From DASTPP01 sp035762175 (GTDB lineage: Bacteria > Myxococcota_A > Polyangia > Polyangiales > Polyangiaceae), in the NCBI GenBank assembly GCA_035762175.1, contig DASTPP010000051.1, forward strand, positions 1 to 16,832: DNA of 16,832 bases. Reading direction: 5' to 3'. The notes under the pieces were generated by a model. That model worked only from the letters and a program-made list of their open reading frames with translations. It ran no database searches and had not been told where the DNA came from. The first letter of the stretch is position 1, and each line of letters starts with the position of its first letter. Of this stretch, positions 14,238-16,832 are shown piece by piece. A program made the translations under genes and the position numbers.

Positions 14238-16790
14238 ATGTCGCTGAACAGCCCTGTGTCGCTAGAAGGTACGATGACCGACCCGGCCGCCGTACCGCAC
14301 AGGTTCGCCTCATACCGCTTCGAGCCACGCAGCGTGGTGGCCGGCCGTTACGAGGTGCTCGCGCGGGTCGGCGGGGGCGGCATGGGCGCCGTCTATCGCG
14401 TCCGAGACCGCGAGCTGGGCGAGACCGTCGCCCTGAAGGTCTTGCGCAACCGCAACGTGCCCGACGCCCGGGTGCGCGAGGCCTGGCGCCAGGAGGTGCG
14501 CCTGGCCCGCAAGGTGGTGCACCCGAACGTCTGCCGGGTCTTCGACATCGGCGAGACCGACGACCTGCTCTTTCTCACGATGGAGCTGGTCGAAGGCCGA
14601 TCGCTGCGCGCGCTCCTGGTGGCCGAGCGCCCGTCGCCGCGCGCGTCGCTCGACCTGTTGATTCAGACCGCGTCCGGGCTGGCCGCCGTTCACGGGCGGG
14701 GCATCGTGCACCGCGACGTCAAGCCCGAGAACATCATCGTGCGCCACGACGGCCGCGCCGTCCTGGTCGACTTCGGCCTCGCCGCGACCGAAGACGCCCT
14801 CGAGAGGTCGTCGGGCGGCACGCCCGGGTACGTGGCGCCCGAGCAGCTCCGCGGCGAGAGGGTCGACGCGCGCGCCGACGTCTTCTCGATGGGCGTGCTG
14901 GCGTTCGAGCTGCTCACCGGCGACCGCCCCCCGGCGCCGTCGGGCGGCGGCGCGCCCGCGCCGCGCCCGTCGGCCGCCCTGTGGGGTTGGCCCGCCGAAG
15001 CGCGCGAGCGCCTCGAGGCGATCATCGATCGCGCCCTCTCCCGTGACAAAGAGGCGCGGTTCCTGGGCGCCGACGAGCTGCTCGAGGCGCTCGAAGGCGT
15101 CCGCCGGCTGCTCGAGCTCGCCACGTCGGTGCCCCCGCACGCGGCGCCCGCCAAGGGCCCGAAGGGCCTCGCCGGGTACGCCCCGCTCGGGGCCCTCGCC
15201 GCCGCGGCGCTGGCGGCCGCCTCGTGGTGGTACGCGAGCGGCGGCCCCGACCGCTCGGCGCGGAGCGCCGGCGGGCGCACGACCGCGGCCGCCGCGCGGC
15301 TGGCCCTGCCGCCCGAGACCTGGCAAACGCCCCCGCTGATCAAGGTGCTGCCCTTCGAAGCCCCGCAAGGGGGGCCGAAGCTCCGGGAGCTCGCCGCGGC
15401 GGCCACCGACGCGACGACCTCGGCCGTGCGCGCCCGCTCCGACGTGCGCCTCTGCGACGCCTCCTGCGACGGCAACGACGCCGCGGTCTCGATCGTGCGC
15501 GGCAGCGTGGCCCCGGTCGGCGACCGGGTTCGCGTCGAGGTGCAGCTCCTCGACGGGCGCGGCACCGACCACCCCGAGCCCTTCGAGCTCGTCGAAGGGG
15601 GCGACTCGCCGGGGCTGTTTCCGGCCCTGCGCCGCGGCGTCACGGGCGAGCTGCGCCTCTTCGCCCGGGCGCGCCAGCGGAGGCTCCGCGACGCCCAGCT
15701 CTCGGCGAGCGAGGCGGCGAAGAAGGCGCTGGCCGCGTACCGGGCGCTGGTCGGCGCGCGGCTGCTCGGCGGGCAGATCCCCGAGGCCGAGCCGCTGCTG
15801 GACACGGCGGTCGGCGCCGACCCCGGGTACGTCCCGGCGCTGCTCGAGCGGGCGTACCTGCGCATGATGAAGGTCGCCACGACGGGCGACAACCGGTGGC
15901 TCGAGGGGGCGCAGGGCGACGTCGAGCGCGCCCTGCAAGCGCGCCCGGGCGACCCGGAGGCGGCCGTGATGAAGTGCAGCGTGCTGCGCTACGCCGCCAT
16001 CCGCGACCGCCGCTCGCCCTACGCCCGCATCGAGGCGGCGATGTCGGCCTGCACCGAGGCGCGGGCCATCGCGCCCGACGACGTGAACCCGCTCCGGTAC
16101 ATGGCGAAGCTCTACGACTATACGTGCCAAGACCAGCTCGCCCTGGCAACCCTACAGGCGGCGCTCGACCTCGACGGCTCGCACACCGGCGAGCTCGCCG
16201 ATCACTTGATCGAGCTCGCCTTGCAGAACGACCAGCTGCCGCTCGCCGACCGGTTCTCGGCGCAGCTCGTGGCCTTCCAAGAGAACGAGCAGGCCGAGGG
16301 CCCCCGGTCGCTCTCCCGAAAGGCCGGGGTCGAGCCGACGAAAGGCGCTTATTTCAAGCGGGCGGCGGTGCTTTTGCGGCAAGAACGCTGGGAAGAGGCC
16401 AGGGCGGCCCTCGAGAAAGAGCTCGCGCTGGCGTCGCCGGGCTTCGCGGACGCGCGGATGGAGGCGGCGGCGCTGCACGCCCTCGTGCTGCTCGAGGGCA
16501 AGGGCTACGGCAAGGTGGCGCCCAAGTCGCGGGGCAGGCTCGAGCAGCTCGAGAAGTCGTTCCCGCCGGAGGCCGCGTTCAGCGTGTCCTTCACGTACGG
16601 CCTCGTCGACCCCAACGCCGCGCTGAAGTGGCTCGACCCCCCGCCTGCCGAGCCGTCCTGCGACCTGGCCATTCATCGCGCGGCGCTGCTTCGCGCCGCC
16701 GGCCAGGTCGAGCGGGCCCGCGCCGAAGTGCGCGCCTGCCGCCCCGAGGGCGAGCGCGAGAAGCGCTGCGTCGACCTGATGGCGCGCTGA
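14238..16790 (+). CDS. Transmembrane Ser/Thr protein kinase with TolB-like and TPR C-terminal region
   Basis: 850 aa. The kinase domain covers about residues 38-290 with every catalytic element: glycine loop VGGGGMGAVYRV (44-55), Lys67 in VALKVL, probable helix-C Glu86, HRDVKPEN (158-165), DFG (178-180) and the APE motif (200-202). It should therefore be an active Hanks-type kinase. A single membrane segment (about 311-333) follows. Residues about 350-440 (KVLPFEAPQGG to VEVQLLDGRG) resemble the TolB-like/FlgO-like domain found after membrane segments in adenylate cyclases and kinases. From about 490 to the end the protein is helical TPR-like, including a repeated LL-D-A-AxDPGYxPALL type pattern. 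The likely topology is kinase in the cytoplasm and TPR part in the periplasm as a sensor. Signal and substrates are unknown. A hairpin follows 10 bases after the stop. Confidence 0.93.
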   Translation: MSLNSPVSLEGTMTDPAAVPHRFASYRFEPRSVVAGRYEVLARVGGGGMGAVYRVRDRELGETVALKVLRNRNVPDARVREAWRQEVRLARKVVHPNVCRVFDIGETDDLLFLTMELVEGRSLRALLVAERPSPRASLDLLIQTASGLAAVHGRGIVHRDVKPENIIVRHDGRAVLVDFGLAATEDALERSSGGTPGYVAPEQLRGERVDARADVFSMGVLAFELLTGDRPPAPSGGGAPAPRPSAALWGWPAEARERLEAIIDRALSRDKEARFLGADELLEALEGVRRLLELATSVPPHAAPAKGPKGLAGYAPLGALAAAALAAASWWYASGGPDRSARSAGGRTTAAAARLALPPETWQTPPLIKVLPFEAPQGGPKLRELAAAATDATTSAVRARSDVRLCDASCDGNDAAVSIVRGSVAPVGDRVRVEVQLLDGRGTDHPEPFELVEGGDSPGLFPALRRGVTGELRLFARARQRRLRDAQLSASEAAKKALAAYRALVGARLLGGQIPEAEPLLDTAVGADPGYVPALLERAYLRMMKVATTGDNRWLEGAQGDVERALQARPGDPEAAVMKCSVLRYAAIRDRRSPYARIEAAMSACTEARAIAPDDVNPLRYMAKLYDYTCQDQLALATLQAALDLDGSHTGELADHLIELALQNDQLPLADRFSAQLVAFQENEQAEGPRSLSRKAGVEPTKGAYFKRAAVLLRQERWEEARAALEKELALASPGFADARMEAAALHALVLLEGKGYGKVAPKSRGRLEQLEKSFPPEAAFSVSFTYGLVDPNAALKWLDPPPAEPSCDLAIHRAALLRAAGQVERARAEVRACRPEGEREKRCVDLMAR

Positions 16791-16799
16791 GCCCCCGGC

Positions 16800-16822
16800 C
16801 GAGCGCGCCCGCGGGCCGCTCG
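16800..16822 (+). terminator. Hairpin after the Ser/Thr kinase gene
   Basis: CGAGCG (16800-16805) pairs with CGCTCG (16817-16822); inside, GCC/GGC continues the stem across one bulged C, closed by CGCG. It starts ten bases after the stop and has no T-tract. Confidence 0.5.
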
Positions 16823-16832
16823 CCCGCCCGCC

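Overview
The window is very GC-rich throughout. Its gene content is a mix of multidomain signalling proteins, secreted lipoproteins with cysteine-rich domains, a membrane-tethered Ser/Thr protein kinase, and an NTPase-type protein fused to PEGA and SUMF1/FGE-like domains. This suggests a large-genome member of the Myxococcota, most likely Polyangiales. That assignment rests on gene families only; no rRNA or tRNA gene is present to confirm it.

Layout, left to right. (1) The C-terminal 726 codons of a large signalling protein (1-2181) run into a 460-bp gap that carries a duplicated stop-codon segment. (2) A secreted ADYC-domain lipoprotein (2644-4029) with a pentad-repeat N-terminus faces, across a convergent gap with two tandem hairpin repeats, an overlapping two-gene unit: an ArsR-type repressor and an SRPBCC/AHSA1 protein (5206 down to 4353). 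That unit has a palindromic AT-rich promoter/operator. (3) Divergent from it are a LysR-type regulator with a strong hairpin terminator, a membrane-anchored epoxide-hydrolase-like alpha/beta hydrolase, a lipoprotein of the poly-gamma-glutamate hydrolase family, and a small NYN/PIN-like putative nuclease (5415-9437, all +). (4) On the minus strand are a 692-aa conserved protein of unknown function with a DUF2135-like beta domain (9559-11637) and the antiporter NhaA (11732-13150). (5) A gene-poor divergent gap of 1.1 kb (13151-14237) holds about nine 42-bp tandem repeats followed by a run of inverted repeats. (6) A Ser/Thr kinase with a TolB-like and TPR-rich C-terminal half (14238-16790) closes the window.

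How the genes relate. Only arsR-SRPBCC is a clear operon, with a 4-base overlap and a Shine-Dalgarno site inside the upstream gene. The rest looks like individually transcribed genes, often followed by GC-rich stem-loops without T-tracts. Three predicted lipoproteins (ADYC protein, alpha/beta hydrolase, PGA-hydrolase-like protein) point to work at the envelope or outside the cell. No defence island, prophage, IS element, CRISPR array or biosynthetic cluster is visible.

The least explained parts are the 692-aa protein, the repeat and hairpin array ahead of the kinase, the pentad-repeat ADYC lipoprotein, and a recurring habit of short tandem duplications placed just after stop codons (2162-2245, 4120-4215, 9457-9578), together with a recurring CCGGCCGAGCG motif in the same kind of position. 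Gene assignments come from motif recognition by eye, not from database searches.
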